DNA from: Candidatus Hydrogenedentota bacterium
Lineage (GTDB): Bacteria; Hydrogenedentota; Hydrogenedentia; Hydrogenedentales; JAGMZX01
Reading direction: 5' to 3'
DNA length: 64,000 nucleotides
NCBI GenBank assembly: GCA_029556545.1
Contig: JAKQEQ010000098.1
Coordinates: 20,998 to 84,997 of the forward strand
In this document: positions 25,999 to 35,873 of the stretch, in pieces
Layout: each line of letters starts with the position of its first letter
Numbering within the stretch: the first letter of the stretch is position 1
Program-made: the position numbers and the translations under genes
Notes under the pieces: generated by a model
What the model was told of the DNA's origin: nothing
The model's input: the letters and a program-made list of their open reading frames with translations, nothing else
The model's database searches: none

Positions 25999-27918
25999 AT
26001 GGCAAGTAATTGTGGGATATTGACTGCACTCTGCTTGTGTACAATCGCGGCCTCGCACCCCGCCGCGCCCGCAGACCCGAAGCTGGCGCAGCTCAAATAC
26101 AACCAGCCCGGCCTTGTGGTGGACCTCGGGGTCGGGCTCTGGGCGCAGCCGCTGCCGATGGACTTTGACGGGGACGGGGATTACGACCTCGTGGTGGCCT
26201 GCGCGGATGTGCCGTCAAACGGGGTGTATTTTTTCGAGAACCCCGGCGGCGACGCGAAGTATCCCGTGTCCAAGCCGGCCGTGCGGCTCGGCCCCGCGGT
26301 GCACAACATGACGTGTTCGTACATCGACGGGACAGCCGTGGTCTGCACGCCGGGCAGGCGGTATCCTGATTTTCGGGATCACGGCCTGCGTCACGGCGTA
26401 GCGATTCCGTTTACGGCCACCTTTCACGCGGGCCGCGACAACCAGTGGAAGTACTGCGACTACGACGGCGACGGCCTGGTCGATCTGGTCATCGGCGCGA
26501 GCGATTGGCGTGAATACGGTTGGGACAACGCCTACAACGAGAAGGGCGAGTGGACCCACGGCCCGCTGCGCGGCTACGTCTACGTGGCGCGCAACACGGG
26601 CACGAACGACGCGCCGGTGTACGCGGCGGCGGAACAGGTGTTGGCCGATGGCAGGCCGGTGGACGTATACGGCGCGCCGTCGCCGAATTTCGCGGATTTT
26701 GACGGCGACGGCGATCTCGACCTGATCTGTGGCGAGTTTCTGGACAAACTGACGTACTTCGAGAACGTGGGCACGCGCACCGAGCCGGTCTACGCCGCTG
26801 GGCGCTTTCTGGAACACGACGGGGACGTGCTGCGCATGGACCTCCAGATGTTGCAGGTCGTCGCGCTGGATTGGGACCACGACGGGGACGTGGACCTCAT
26901 TGTGGGCCAGGAAGACGGGCGCGTGGCGATCATCGAGCACACGGGCAAGGTCGATGACGGCATGCCGGTGTTCTTGCCGCCGCGCTTCTTCCGGCAGGAG
27001 GCGGACGCGGTGAAGGTCGGCGCGCTGGCGACCCCGTACAGCTTCGACTGGGACGGCGACGGCGACGAGGACCTTATCTGTGGCGACACGGCGGGCTACA
27101 TCAACTTTCTCGAGAACCTGGACGGCGGCAGTCCGCCGAAATTCGCGCCGCCGGTGTACCTCGAAGCCGACAGCGAAACGATCCGCATCCAGGCCGGCCC
27201 AAACGGATCGATCCAAGGACCGGCGGAGGCGAAGTGGGGCTACACCGTCCTCTGCGTCGCCGACTGGGACCACGACGGCCTGCCGGACATCGTTATCAAC
27301 AGCATCTGGGGCGAGGTGCTCTGGTTCCGCAATCGCGGCGCGCGGACGCGGCCCGAACTCGAACCTGCCCGGCCCATCGAAGTAGCGTGGGAGGGATTCG
27401 CGCCGAAACCGGCGTGGACGTGGTGGCAACCGAAGGGCAACCAACTCGTGACGCAGTGGCGCACAAGCCCGGTGGTCATCGACCTGAACGGAGACGGCCT
27501 GAACGACCTCGTCATGCTCGACCACGAGGGTTATCTCGCGTTCTTTGAGCGCACACGCGCCGGGGAGGAACTGGCGCTGCTTCCGGGCAAGCGCATCTTT
27601 CTCGATGAGGACTTGACGCCCTTGCGCTTGAACGACCGCGAGGCGGGCAAGAGCGGGCGGCGCAAGTTTTGTCTGGTCGATTGGGACGGCGACGGACGGC
27701 TCGATATCCTGGTGAACGGCAAGAACATTGATTTCCTGCGCAACATCGGCGACGACGCGCGCCCGTATGTGTTCCGCAACGAAGGCATGGTCGATTCCCG
27801 CATACTTGCGGGACACACTACCTGCCCGACCGTCGTCGACTGGGACCGCAACGGGGTTCCCGATCTGCTCATCGGCGCGGAAGATGGTTTTCTCTACCAC
27901 ATGCGCAACCCGCGCTAG
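25999..27918 (+). CDS. Secreted FG-GAP/VCBS repeat beta-propeller protein
   Basis: A 639-residue protein with a weak signal peptide (to about residue 24). It has nine calcium-loop motifs of the D-x-D-x-D-G-x-x-D type, such as DFDGDGDYDL, DYDGDGLVDL, DWDGDGDEDL and DLNGDGLNDL, spaced as in FG-GAP or VCBS repeats that build a beta-propeller. No enzyme domain is seen, so it probably binds a ligand or partner outside the cell. Confidence 0.85.
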   Translation: MASNCGILTALCLCTIAASHPAAPADPKLAQLKYNQPGLVVDLGVGLWAQPLPMDFDGDGDYDLVVACADVPSNGVYFFENPGGDAKYPVSKPAVRLGPAVHNMTCSYIDGTAVVCTPGRRYPDFRDHGLRHGVAIPFTATFHAGRDNQWKYCDYDGDGLVDLVIGASDWREYGWDNAYNEKGEWTHGPLRGYVYVARNTGTNDAPVYAAAEQVLADGRPVDVYGAPSPNFADFDGDGDLDLICGEFLDKLTYFENVGTRTEPVYAAGRFLEHDGDVLRMDLQMLQVVALDWDHDGDVDLIVGQEDGRVAIIEHTGKVDDGMPVFLPPRFFRQEADAVKVGALATPYSFDWDGDGDEDLICGDTAGYINFLENLDGGSPPKFAPPVYLEADSETIRIQAGPNGSIQGPAEAKWGYTVLCVADWDHDGLPDIVINSIWGEVLWFRNRGARTRPELEPARPIEVAWEGFAPKPAWTWWQPKGNQLVTQWRTSPVVIDLNGDGLNDLVMLDHEGYLAFFERTRAGEELALLPGKRIFLDEDLTPLRLNDREAGKSGRRKFCLVDWDGDGRLDILVNGKNIDFLRNIGDDARPYVFRNEGMVDSRILAGHTTCPTVVDWDRNGVPDLLIGAEDGFLYHMRNPR

Positions 27919-27924
27919 CGGTGG

Positions 27925-27970
27925 CATGGGCATCTTGCCCATGTCCTAATTCACGGGCGGGCCGCCCGTG
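27925..27970. repeat. Two adjacent family B palindromes
   Basis: CATGGGC-ATCTT-GCCCATG and CACGGGC-GGGCC-GCCCGTG, each with perfect 7-bp arms, eight bases apart, just downstream of the FG-GAP gene. Confidence 0.8.
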
Positions 27971-28049
27971 CCACGACCCTGTTGTGGCCGGTCTCCCGAC
28001 CGCGCCACTCCATTCGACCGAAGGTCTCCACTAATAGCCCTCGCCCCTG

Positions 28050-28070
28050 CCCTCTTCCTCGGGGAGAGGG
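28050..28070. repeat. Dispersed palindrome, family C
   Basis: CCCTCTTCCTCGG with GGAGAGGG: arms CCCTCT and AGAGGG. It is related to copies at 49961 and 56441. Confidence 0.6.
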
Positions 28071-28304
28071 AATACCGAATCCTGCCGGCGCCATGCGGGG
28101 TCTGATATACAGTGCGCGCATTGCGTCGGCGGACCCGGCGATGCCGATTGCACCGTTGGGTTGCGTGGGCATTCCCCGTGCGGTAAAGTGTGGTTGCGCG
28201 CTGATGCGCGTGAAGTCAACGCGGTTCAGGGCCGCGCCGGACTCGTGGTGGTGAGTTCGGCGGAGGGCGGACCGTCGTGCCGGGAGAAAGGACGGAGTAA
28301 CTCC

Positions 28305-29420
28305 TTGGCGGTCAAGGAGCGAGTATTCAATAATCGTGCGCGAAAGGTCTTTCGCAAGCGTATCCCCCGAAGCGAAATCACTTCGGGTCTTTTCTTGTTG
28401 GTGCTCCTGATCCTTGCCGGCGTGTGGTTCGCTTCCCGGAAGAATGCGTATGACCCCGCCGAGCGCGACCTCTCGATGGAGGCGCTCGTATCCAGCACCG
28501 TCGAAGACACCCTGTATCGAACGCCGCTCCAGCGCTGGGTCGAGCCGGGTTCCGTCGCGGCGGTCGGCGGGCCGCCGTCCCTCGGCGTTTTCCCGGAAGG
28601 CATTCTCTACGACGGCTGGCGGCCATCTTCCGGGTTGCGGGAATTCGACGCCGACACCCTATACGAGAAGATCAATGGAGCGGCGGAACAGTATATCCAG
28701 TTCGGCTTCGAGCGCCTGTACTTCATCTCCCTGGCGAAGGCGGGCACGGAACATGATATCAGCGTCGAAATGTACGACATGGGGAGTTTCGAGAACGCGC
28801 TGGGCATCTTCGCGGCGCAGCGGGACGCCACGCGGTCCACGGAACGGCTCGGTCCCGCGAATTACTACCCGACGGAGGCGGGGGCGGTGGCGCTGCTCGG
28901 CCCGTATTACCTGAAACTGTTTGGCACGAGCAACGACACGGTCATCCAACAGAAGGCGATCCAGTTGGTCGCGGCGCTTGGACCGCTGGCCGAAGGCGAG
29001 GGATCGATGCCGCCCGCGTACAGCATTTTGGCGGACGGGTTGGGTCTGCCGTTCGACGCGATCGCATACGAGAAGACGGACGTGTTTCAATTCAGTTTTG
29101 CCAAAGATTTCTGGTTTGGCGTACCGCCGGAAGCGCCGGATGCGCGGTATTTCGTCCACACGGCGGCGGATGAGGCGGCGGCGGCGGACTTGCTGACCAA
29201 GCTAATCGAGAATAACAAGTATGACTACGTTGTTGTCATTGACGGAGAGGAAGGCGTGCTCATGAAGCACGCGTTCCTCGAAACCTATATGACGCTGAGT
29301 AGGCGCGGGCGGCACGTATTTGGCGTCGAGAATGCGCCGGATGACGCCGTCGCCGCCGCGTGCCGGGATAAACTAGCGGGAGTCCTGCATGGCGAAGCAG
29401 AAGGATATCCAGCATCCTGA
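28305..29420 (+). CDS. DUF6599-type membrane-anchored protein
   Basis: A 371-residue protein with one hydrophobic segment near the N-terminus (SGLFLLVLLILAGVWFAS). The stretch LYEKINGAAEQYIQFGFERL is typical of DUF6599 proteins, whose function is unknown to me. I chose the TTG at 28305 because GGAG lies 7 bases before it; a longer ATG frame at 28161 starts in a repeat-rich gap. It overlaps the DUF362 gene by 32 bases and heads a cluster of redox genes, so a link to that electron-transfer unit is likely by context only. Confidence 0.72.
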   Translation: MAVKERVFNNRARKVFRKRIPRSEITSGLFLLVLLILAGVWFASRKNAYDPAERDLSMEALVSSTVEDTLYRTPLQRWVEPGSVAAVGGPPSLGVFPEGILYDGWRPSSGLREFDADTLYEKINGAAEQYIQFGFERLYFISLAKAGTEHDISVEMYDMGSFENALGIFAAQRDATRSTERLGPANYYPTEAGAVALLGPYYLKLFGTSNDTVIQQKAIQLVAALGPLAEGEGSMPPAYSILADGLGLPFDAIAYEKTDVFQFSFAKDFWFGVPPEAPDARYFVHTAADEAAAADLLTKLIENNKYDYVVVIDGEEGVLMKHAFLETYMTLSRRGRHVFGVENAPDDAVAAACRDKLAGVLHGEAEGYPAS

Positions 29421-30429
29421 GTACCAGACGGCGCCGATGACACGGCGTCGGTTCGTCGGGCGGCTGCTGACCGCAGGCGGCATCGGCGGCGCCGTCACGT
29501 ATCTGGCGACCGCGCCGGAGGGTTGGCCTCTCTCGATGAAGGACAAGAGCGGCCTGCGCAGTCAGCCGGTGCTTAAGCCGTTCACTCTACAGGACTACCG
29601 CGTCGCGAAGCCCTCCGGGGCCGCGGACATCGGCATCGGCCGCTACGGCGAGCCCGTCGAGAAGCTGCGGCGCGCGCTGGACGCCATTGGCGGCCTCACG
29701 CATTACATCCAGCCCGGCGACATCGTGCTCGTGAAGCCGAATGTGGCGTTCGACCGCGCGCCGAATCTCGGGGCTACCTCGAACCCTGAACTCGTCGAGG
29801 AACTGGTCCGCATGCTGCTCGTGGATTGCCGTGCGCAGGAGGTGCGAGTCGCGGATAATCCGATCGAGTCCCCGGCGGACTGTTTTGCGAAGAGCCGCAT
29901 CCGCGAGGCGACCGAGCAGGCGGGCGGGCGCGTGTACCTGCCGGACTCGAACGCCTTCAAGATGCTCCACACGCCGGGCGCGGACCTGATCCGCAACTGG
30001 TGGTTCTTCCATCGCCCGTTTACCAACGTGGACAAGGTTATCGGCCTCGCGCCGGTGAAGGACCACAATCTGTGCAGCGCATCGATAGGGCTGAAGAACT
30101 GGTACGGCCTCCTGGGCGGCACGCGCAACCAGTTCCACCAGGACATTCACGGGATTGTGTCGGACCTCGCGATCATGATTCGCCCGACGCTGACCATTCT
30201 CGACGGGACGCGCGTATTGATGAAGAACGGCCCGACCGGCGGCGACCCCTCGAACGTGAAGGCGGGCGACGCCGTACTGGCGAGTCTCGACCCCGTGGGC
30301 GCGGACGCCTGGGCCTTCGAGCACCTGCTCGAACGGGGCCGGGACTATCCGGAATACCTGGCGAAGGCCGAGGCGAAGGGAGCGGGCAAGGTGGATTGGT
30401 CGGGGAGGATCAAGGAAATCACGGGTTAG
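29389..30429 (+). CDS. Tat-type DUF362 domain protein
   Basis: A 346-residue protein with an RRR-F motif ([15 protein letters not shown]) of the twin-arginine type, so probably exported folded. The DUF362 core includes [17 protein letters not shown] and [17 protein letters not shown]362 proteins often sit next to 4Fe-4S proteins; their reaction is not established as far as I know. It overlaps the DUF6599 gene and is followed 19 bases later by a membrane iron-sulfur protein. Confidence 0.85.
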   Translation: MAKQKDIQHPEYQTAPMTRRRFVGRLLTAGGIGGAVTYLATAPEGWPLSMKDKSGLRSQPVLKPFTLQDYRVAKPSGAADIGIGRYGEPVEKLRRALDAIGGLTHYIQPGDIVLVKPNVAFDRAPNLGATSNPELVEELVRMLLVDCRAQEVRVADNPIESPADCFAKSRIREATEQAGGRVYLPDSNAFKMLHTPGADLIRNWWFFHRPFTNVDKVIGLAPVKDHNLCSASIGLKNWYGLLGGTRNQFHQDIHGIVSDLAIMIRPTLTILDGTRVLMKNGPTGGDPSNVKAGDAVLASLDPVGADAWAFEHLLERGRDYPEYLAKAEAKGAGKVDWSGRIKEITG

Positions 30430-30448
30430 AGCGGAACAGGTGAAGTAC

Positions 30449-32092
30449 ATGCGCAAACTCGGTGAATACCTGGCGGCTTTCTCGATCAGGAGAGCCCTGC
30501 GCATCACCAACATCCGCATTTTGTCCCAGGCATTCTTCTTCTTCATCTTTCTCTTCTCCGTCTGGGCGACCTGGACCTCGCGCGTTGGCGGCTACCCCGT
30601 GTCGCGCCTGCTTGAGATGGACCCGCTCGTCATGATCGCCACGATGCTCTCGACCGGGCACGTCTATCGCTACCTGGGATGGGGGCTGCTGGTGCTTGCG
30701 TTGACGCTGCTGTTCGGGCGCGTCTTCTGCAACTGGATATGCCCCTACGGCACGCTGCACCAGTTTGTCGGGTGGCTGTTCAACATCGGCACGGGCAAGA
30801 AGCGCATCGAGGACAACCAGTACCGGCCCATTTACCATCTCAAATACGTGATCCTCATCATCTTTCTCTTGATGGCGGCGATGGGCGCGCTGCAAATCGG
30901 CCTGCTCGATCCAATCTGCCTCATGTACCGCACCTTCGCGACGGTGGTCGCGCCCGCCACGGACCTCGGCATCGACAAGGCGTCCGAGGCGGCGCACGGC
31001 GTGGGCGTCGATACGCTCTGGCTCGACAACCTGAAATTCGGGCCCGGCGTCGAGCGGCGGGTGTTTGTCGGATCGTTCTGGATCGCGGTGATGCTCTTCG
31101 GCCTTGTGGCCATGAACGTCGTCATTCCGCGCTTCTTTTGTCGCGTCTTGTGCCCGCTAGGCGCGTTGTTGGGCGTGTTTTCCAGGTTTGCCCTGTTTCG
31201 CATCAATCGCGACGTTCATAAATGCACCGACTGCAACTTATGTTTGACCCGCTGTGAGGGGGCCTCCGACCCGCAGGCGCTCCTGCGCCAGAGCGAGTGT
31301 TTCTCGTGCATGAACTGCATCGACGATTGCCCCGAGGACGCGCTGTCCTTCACCATGCTGCGCCAGGATACGAAGCAGGTGAAACTCGCGCCGGACCTCT
31401 CCCGGCGGAAGCTGGTCTTCGCGTCCGTGGCCGGGGTGCTGGCGTATCCGTTCCTCAAGAACCACGGCGTGAACACCGATGAGCATTTCTCGCCGAAATT
31501 GATTCGACCGCCCGGTTCCGTCGAGGAAGACCAGTTCCTCGCGAAGTGCATCAAGTGCGATCAGTGCATCAACGCATGCCCGACGAACGTGCTGCAACCG
31601 GCGACTTATGAGGAGGCGGGGATCGAAGGATTATGGACCCCCGTCATGAACTTCCGCATCGGCCACTGCCAATTGAAGTGCACGCTCTGCTCGGAGGTGT
31701 GCCCGACCGGGGCTATCCGCAAGATCACCGCCGAGGAAAAGCTGGGCAAAGGCGCGTACGCGGAACAGGGCCCTATCCGCCTCGGCACCGCCTTCTACGA
31801 CCTCGGGCGCTGCCTGCCGCACGCGATGGAAATCCCGTGCGTCGTCTGCGAAGAGGTGTGCCCCGTTTCGCCCAAGGCCATCCAGACGAAGGACGTGGAG
31901 GTGAAAGACGTCTTCGGCAAAGTCGTCGTATTGAACAAGCCGTTCATCGTGCCGGACCTCTGCATCGGGTGCGGCATCTGCGAGAAGGAATGCCCCGTGC
32001 GGGACGAACGCGCGGTGTACGTCACGGCCGTGGGGGAAAGCCGGTCCGACGAGCGCAAACTGCTGCTCAAACATCGTGAAGTGGTCGGCTGA
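30449..32092 (+). CDS. Membrane polyferredoxin resembling a NapH-NapG fusion
   Basis: A 547-residue protein. The first half has four membrane segments with two CxxxCP motifs at their ends ([14 protein letters not shown] and [15 protein letters not shown]) and two ferredoxin groups ([11 protein letters not shown] and [12 protein letters not shown]), like NapH/CcoG/NosR. The second half begins with an internal twin-arginine-like segment, [14 protein letters not shown], followed by four more cluster groups ([42 protein letters not shown]), like NapG. AGGTGA favours the ATG at 30449 over a GTG nine bases earlier. It is placed to pass electrons from quinol to an extracytoplasmic partner such as the aldo/keto reductases downstream. 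Confidence 0.82.
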   Translation: MRKLGEYLAAFSIRRALRITNIRILSQAFFFFIFLFSVWATWTSRVGGYPVSRLLEMDPLVMIATMLSTGHVYRYLGWGLLVLALTLLFGRVFCNWICPYGTLHQFVGWLFNIGTGKKRIEDNQYRPIYHLKYVILIIFLLMAAMGALQIGLLDPICLMYRTFATVVAPATDLGIDKASEAAHGVGVDTLWLDNLKFGPGVERRVFVGSFWIAVMLFGLVAMNVVIPRFFCRVLCPLGALLGVFSRFALFRINRDVHKCTDCNLCLTRCEGASDPQALLRQSECFSCMNCIDDCPEDALSFTMLRQDTKQVKLAPDLSRRKLVFASVAGVLAYPFLKNHGVNTDEHFSPKLIRPPGSVEEDQFLAKCIKCDQCINACPTNVLQPATYEEAGIEGLWTPVMNFRIGHCQLKCTLCSEVCPTGAIRKITAEEKLGKGAYAEQGPIRLGTAFYDLGRCLPHAMEIPCVVCEEVCPVSPKAIQTKDVEVKDVFGKVVVLNKPFIVPDLCIGCGICEKECPVRDERAVYVTAVGESRSDERKLLLKHREVVG

Positions 32093-32113
32093 CCATAAGG
32101 TGAGGCGCGAAAG

Positions 32114-33319
32114 ATGAATAGCGAACATATCCCCCGGCGTGATTTCATGAAGCAGACCGCGGGCTACGGCGCGGGTCTGGGCTTGGTCGGGAACGGCGCG
32201 CGTGATTGGCTCGCGCAGGCGCCGTCGCCCGAAGAGAAGGTGCCGCGAAAACAACTTGGCACTACCGGGGCGGACATCCCGATTATCCTCATGGGCGGAT
32301 CACAGAAGTTCGACCCTCGCTACGACAAGGTGCTTCATCGCGCTTTTCAACTGGGCGTCGATTACATCGACACGGCGCAGATGTACGCGCAAGGGCAATC
32401 GCAGAAGACGATTGCGCCGTTCATCAAACAGATTGGCGACCGCAAGAAGCTGTGGATCACGTCGAAAGTGAAATTGGTCGGTTCGCGCGCCACGCCCGAG
32501 GGGTTCAAGGCGAATTTGGATAAGTGCCGGGAGGACCTCGAAACCGACTACCTCGACATGTTCTTCCTGCACATGATCACCGAGGAGCGGCTGCTGGGCC
32601 CCGACTACATCCGCATGGCCGAGGAACTGAAGAGAGCGGAAAAGATACGCTTCTTCGGCTTTTCCTGTCACGACGGCAACGTCGCGGAACTCATGACGGC
32701 CGCGGCGAAAGCGGGCGGCGGCATAGACGCGGTCATGTTCCGCTATAATTTCCGCCAATACGGCGACGTGGCGCTGAACAAGGCCATTGACGCCTGCAAG
32801 GCCGCGGGAATCGGGCTCATCGCGATGAAGACCCAGGCGTCCGTGCCCGCGGACCTCGAGGCCGTCGTCAAGTTTCAGTCGCGGAACTTCACGCTGGGCC
32901 AGGCGAAACTCAAATCGGTCTGGGCCGATGAGCGGATTGACGCGGCGGTCTCCGGGTTGACCAATATCGAGCTCGTGATGGAGAACACCGCGGCGGCCAT
33001 GTCGCCAGTGAAACTAAGCATGGACGAATTCATGCAACTTAACCGGCTCGCGGCGTTGACGGCGCACGCGCACTGCCTGGGCTGCAACCAGCGGTGCGAG
33101 CCGCGCGCCAATGGGCTGGGCATCGCGGATATGCTGCGCTATCTGATGTATCATGAGTGCTACGGCGAGTCCGAAGAGGCCCGCGCGCTGTATCGCGCCC
33201 TGCCCCGCGAGGCGCGGGACTTCGAGGCTATCGACCTCAGTGACGCGACGACGGCCTGCCCCCAGGGCATCCGCATCGCGGAACGACTGGCGCAAGCCAG
33301 GCGCGTATTGAGCGCGTGA
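32114..33319 (+). CDS. Tat-type aldo/keto reductase with C-terminal Fe-S motif (1 of 3)
   Basis: A 401-residue protein. A twin-arginine signal (PRRDFMKQTAGYGAG) precedes an aldo/keto reductase barrel in which the catalytic tetrad is intact: D86, Y91, K118 and H153. The C-terminus has C321-x2-C324-x3-C328 and C382-Pro, as in iron-sulfur members of COG1453. GGTGAGG lies before the ATG. Family enzymes usually use NADPH in the cytoplasm, so export is odd; electrons could instead come through the Fe-S motif from the membrane polyferredoxin. The substrate is unknown. Confidence 0.85.
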   Translation: MNSEHIPRRDFMKQTAGYGAGLGLVGNGARDWLAQAPSPEEKVPRKQLGTTGADIPIILMGGSQKFDPRYDKVLHRAFQLGVDYIDTAQMYAQGQSQKTIAPFIKQIGDRKKLWITSKVKLVGSRATPEGFKANLDKCREDLETDYLDMFFLHMITEERLLGPDYIRMAEELKRAEKIRFFGFSCHDGNVAELMTAAAKAGGGIDAVMFRYNFRQYGDVALNKAIDACKAAGIGLIAMKTQASVPADLEAVVKFQSRNFTLGQAKLKSVWADERIDAAVSGLTNIELVMENTAAAMSPVKLSMDEFMQLNRLAALTAHAHCLGCNQRCEPRANGLGIADMLRYLMYHECYGESEEARALYRALPREARDFEAIDLSDATTACPQGIRIAERLAQARRVLSA

Positions 33320-33382
33320 TGACAGGTAGTTCATATTCCCGTCATGGTAGTAAAGTGAATCGAACCTGAAAGAGACTTGGCG

Positions 33383-34588
33383 ATGAGCACACACCCCATG
33401 GATCGGCGCGACTTCTTGAAGAACACCGTGGCCGGCGGCGTGGGACTCGGCATGCTCGGCGCCGCCGGGGGCGCGCAGGCGGCGCAAGGGCCCGCGCCCG
33501 GCGGGAAGGTCCCGCGAAGACAACTTGGCGCCACCGGCGCGGATGTCCCGATCCTTCTCATGGGCGGAACACAGAAGTTTGACGACCGCTATGATAAGAC
33601 GCTGCATCGTGCCTTCGAACTCGGCGTTGATTACATCGACACGGCGCGGGAATACGCGCAAGGACAGGCGCAGAAGACGATCGGCACGTTCATGAAGCAA
33701 GTCGGCGACCGCAAGAAGATGTGGGTAACCTCGAAAGCGACGCTGGTCGGCGCCGACGCCACGCCGGAGGGGTTCAGGACCGGCGTGGACCAGTGCCTTG
33801 AGGGACTCGAAACCGACTACCTTGACATGTTCTTCATGCACATGATCACCGACGAGCGGCTGTTCGGCCCCGATTTCATCCGGACGAGCGAGGAACTGAA
33901 GAAAGCGGGGAAGATACGCTTCTTCGGCTTTTCCTGTCACGACGGTAATTCGGCGGAACTCATGGCCGCGGCGGCCAAGATGGGCGGCGGGGTTGACGCC
34001 ATCATGTTCCGCTACAATTTTCGCGAGTACGGCGACGTGGCGCTGAACAAGGCCATCGACGCCTGCAAGGCCGCCGGAATCGGCTTGATAGCGATGAAGA
34101 CCCAGGCGTCCGTTCCCGCGGACCTCGATGCCGTTGTCGAGTTTCGGTCGCAGGACTTCACGCTGGGCCAGGCGAAATTGAAAGCGGTCTGGGCCGACGA
34201 GCGGATTGACGCCGCCGTTTCCGCCATGACCAATGTTAACCTCGTCACGGAGAACACTGCGGCGGCCATGTCGCCCGTGAAACTCAGCATGAACGAATTC
34301 ATGCAACTGAACCGACTGGCGGCGTTGACGGCGCACGCGCACTGCCTGGGCTGCAAGCAGCGGTGCGAGCCGCGCGCAAACGGCCTGCGTATCGCGGACA
34401 CGTTGCGCTACCTCATGTACCATGAATGCTACGGCGAAACCGACGAGGCCCGCGCGCTGTATCGCGCGCTGCCGCGTAAGGCGCGGGATTTCAAGGCTAT
34501 CGACCTCAGTGAAGCGACCGCGGCTTGCCCCCAGGGCATCCGCATCGCGGAACGATTGGCCCAAGCCAGGCACGTGTTAACCGCCTGA
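33383..34588 (+). CDS. Tat-type aldo/keto reductase with C-terminal Fe-S motif (2 of 3)
   Basis: A 401-residue close paralogue of the preceding gene. The twin-arginine motif is MDRRDFLKNTVAGG; the tetrad residues lie in YIDTAREYAQGQ, TSKATL and MFFMHMI; the cysteines are CLGCKQRCEP and ACPQGI. I chose the ATG at 33383 because the third paralogue has the same start and leader. A TTG six bases upstream is in frame but less likely. Confidence 0.85.
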   Translation: MSTHPMDRRDFLKNTVAGGVGLGMLGAAGGAQAAQGPAPGGKVPRRQLGATGADVPILLMGGTQKFDDRYDKTLHRAFELGVDYIDTAREYAQGQAQKTIGTFMKQVGDRKKMWVTSKATLVGADATPEGFRTGVDQCLEGLETDYLDMFFMHMITDERLFGPDFIRTSEELKKAGKIRFFGFSCHDGNSAELMAAAAKMGGGVDAIMFRYNFREYGDVALNKAIDACKAAGIGLIAMKTQASVPADLDAVVEFRSQDFTLGQAKLKAVWADERIDAAVSAMTNVNLVTENTAAAMSPVKLSMNEFMQLNRLAALTAHAHCLGCKQRCEPRANGLRIADTLRYLMYHECYGETDEARALYRALPRKARDFKAIDLSEATAACPQGIRIAERLAQARHVLTA

Positions 34589-34600
34589 TGACAGGCAGTC

Positions 34601-34622
34601 CATACAGTCCATATCGTCCAAC
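34601..34622 (+). repeat. Short tandem microrepeat before the third aldo/keto reductase
   Basis: AGTCCATACAGTCCATATCG contains tandem GTCCATA-like units and is related in style to 17099-17135. Confidence 0.4.
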
Positions 34623-34661
34623 ATGACCGTAAACCAAATCGAACCTGAAGGAGACCTAGCG

Positions 34662-35873
34662 ATGAGCAAGCACCCCATGGACCGGCGCGACTTCCTGAGG
34701 AACACCGTTGCCGGCGGCGTGGGATTCGGTGTGCTGGGCGCCGCGGCCGGAGAGGCGATGTCTCAAGCCCCCGCCGCAAACGAAGGGAAAGTGCCGCGCA
34801 AGCCGCTCGGGTCCACGGGCGAGGTCCTGCCCATCATCCAGATGGGCACCTGCCAGACCATGGACCTCAAGTACGATCGGCGGCTGCACCGCTGTTTCCA
34901 GATGGGCGTGGACCATATCGACACCGCCCAGATGTATGCGGACGGACAAGCCCAGAAGGCGGTCGGCGTATTCAACAAGCAGATTGGCGACCGCAAGAAG
35001 CTGTTCATTGCGACCAAGGTGTATCTGGGCGTACAGGAGGCCAGTGCGCAACGGTTCAAAGAGGAACTCGACAAGTGCCTCCACGACATGGAATTGGAGT
35101 ATGTCGACCTCTTCTATATGCACATGGCCCATGACGAACGGTATATCGAACCCGAGTTCATTCAACTGGGCGAGGACCTGAAGAAGAGCGGCAAGTCGCG
35201 TTTCTTCGGGTTTTCCACGCACGACGGGTCCGTGCCGCGCATGCTGACCAAGGCGGCCGAGTTAGGCGGCGGCATCGACGCCATCCTTTTCCGCTATAAC
35301 TTCCGGCAATACGGAAACGTCGAGTTGAATCGCGCCATCGACGCAGCGAAGAAGGCCGGAATCGGCCTTGTCGCCATGAAAACCCTGGCGGCGATCCCCG
35401 ATGACTCGGAGGAAATCGTGCCGTTCCGGTCGGAAAACTTCAACCTGGTCCAGGCGAAGCTCAAGGCGGTCTGGGCCGACGAGCGCATCGACTCGATATG
35501 CTCCCAGATGTCGAGTGTCGAGCACGTGATGGAGAACACCGCCGCCGCCATGTCGCCCGTCAAACTCTCGATGGACGAATACATGCAACTCCACCGCCTG
35601 GCCGCGCTTACCTCCGAACACTACTGCACCGGCTGCCACCACATCTGCGAATCGCGCGTCGCCGGTAAGCTTCGCATCGCCGATCAGATGCGTTATCTCA
35701 TGTACCACGAGAGCTACCACGAGTGCGAAAGCGCGCGCAAGCTCTATGATGCGCTGCGACCGGAGGAACGGGACTTCGACCGCGTTGACCTCGCCGAGGC
35801 GACCAAGGCATGCCCCCAACGGATCGACATCCGGGAACGGCTGGCAAAGGCGCGCCAAGTGCTTTCCGCCTGA
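34662..35873 (+). CDS. Tat-type aldo/keto reductase with C-terminal Fe-S motif (3 of 3)
   Basis: A 403-residue member of the tandem trio and the most divergent. Its start has GAAGGAGA 8 bases upstream. The signal is MDRRDFLRNTVAGG; tetrad positions are in HIDTAQMYADGQ, TKVYL and YMHMA; the Fe-S cysteines are CTGCHHICES and ACPQRI. Three copies with different cysteine surroundings suggest different substrates or a hetero-oligomer, but neither can be told from sequence. Confidence 0.84.
   Translation: MSKHPMDRRDFLRNTVAGGVGFGVLGAAAGEAMSQAPAANEGKVPRKPLGSTGEVLPIIQMGTCQTMDLKYDRRLHRCFQMGVDHIDTAQMYADGQAQKAVGVFNKQIGDRKKLFIATKVYLGVQEASAQRFKEELDKCLHDMELEYVDLFYMHMAHDERYIEPEFIQLGEDLKKSGKSRFFGFSTHDGSVPRMLTKAAELGGGIDAILFRYNFRQYGNVELNRAIDAAKKAGIGLVAMKTLAAIPDDSEEIVPFRSENFNLVQAKLKAVWADERIDSICSQMSSVEHVMENTAAAMSPVKLSMDEYMQLHRLAALTSEHYCTGCHHICESRVAGKLRIADQMRYLMYHESYHECESARKLYDALRPEERDFDRVDLAEATKACPQRIDIRERLAKARQVLSA

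Larger units (their letters stand above)
27919..28304. other. Repeat-rich non-coding gap
   Basis: This 386-base gap holds two family B palindromes (27925-27943 and 27952-27970) and one family C palindrome (28050-28070). A plus-strand open frame enters it from 28161, but I do not think that part is translated. No promoter stands out. Confidence 0.6.

Noticed and set aside
28161-28304. N-terminal extension of the DUF6599 gene
   Set aside because: The extra residues come from a repeat-rich gap, and a TTG with a good ribosome site lies at 28305.
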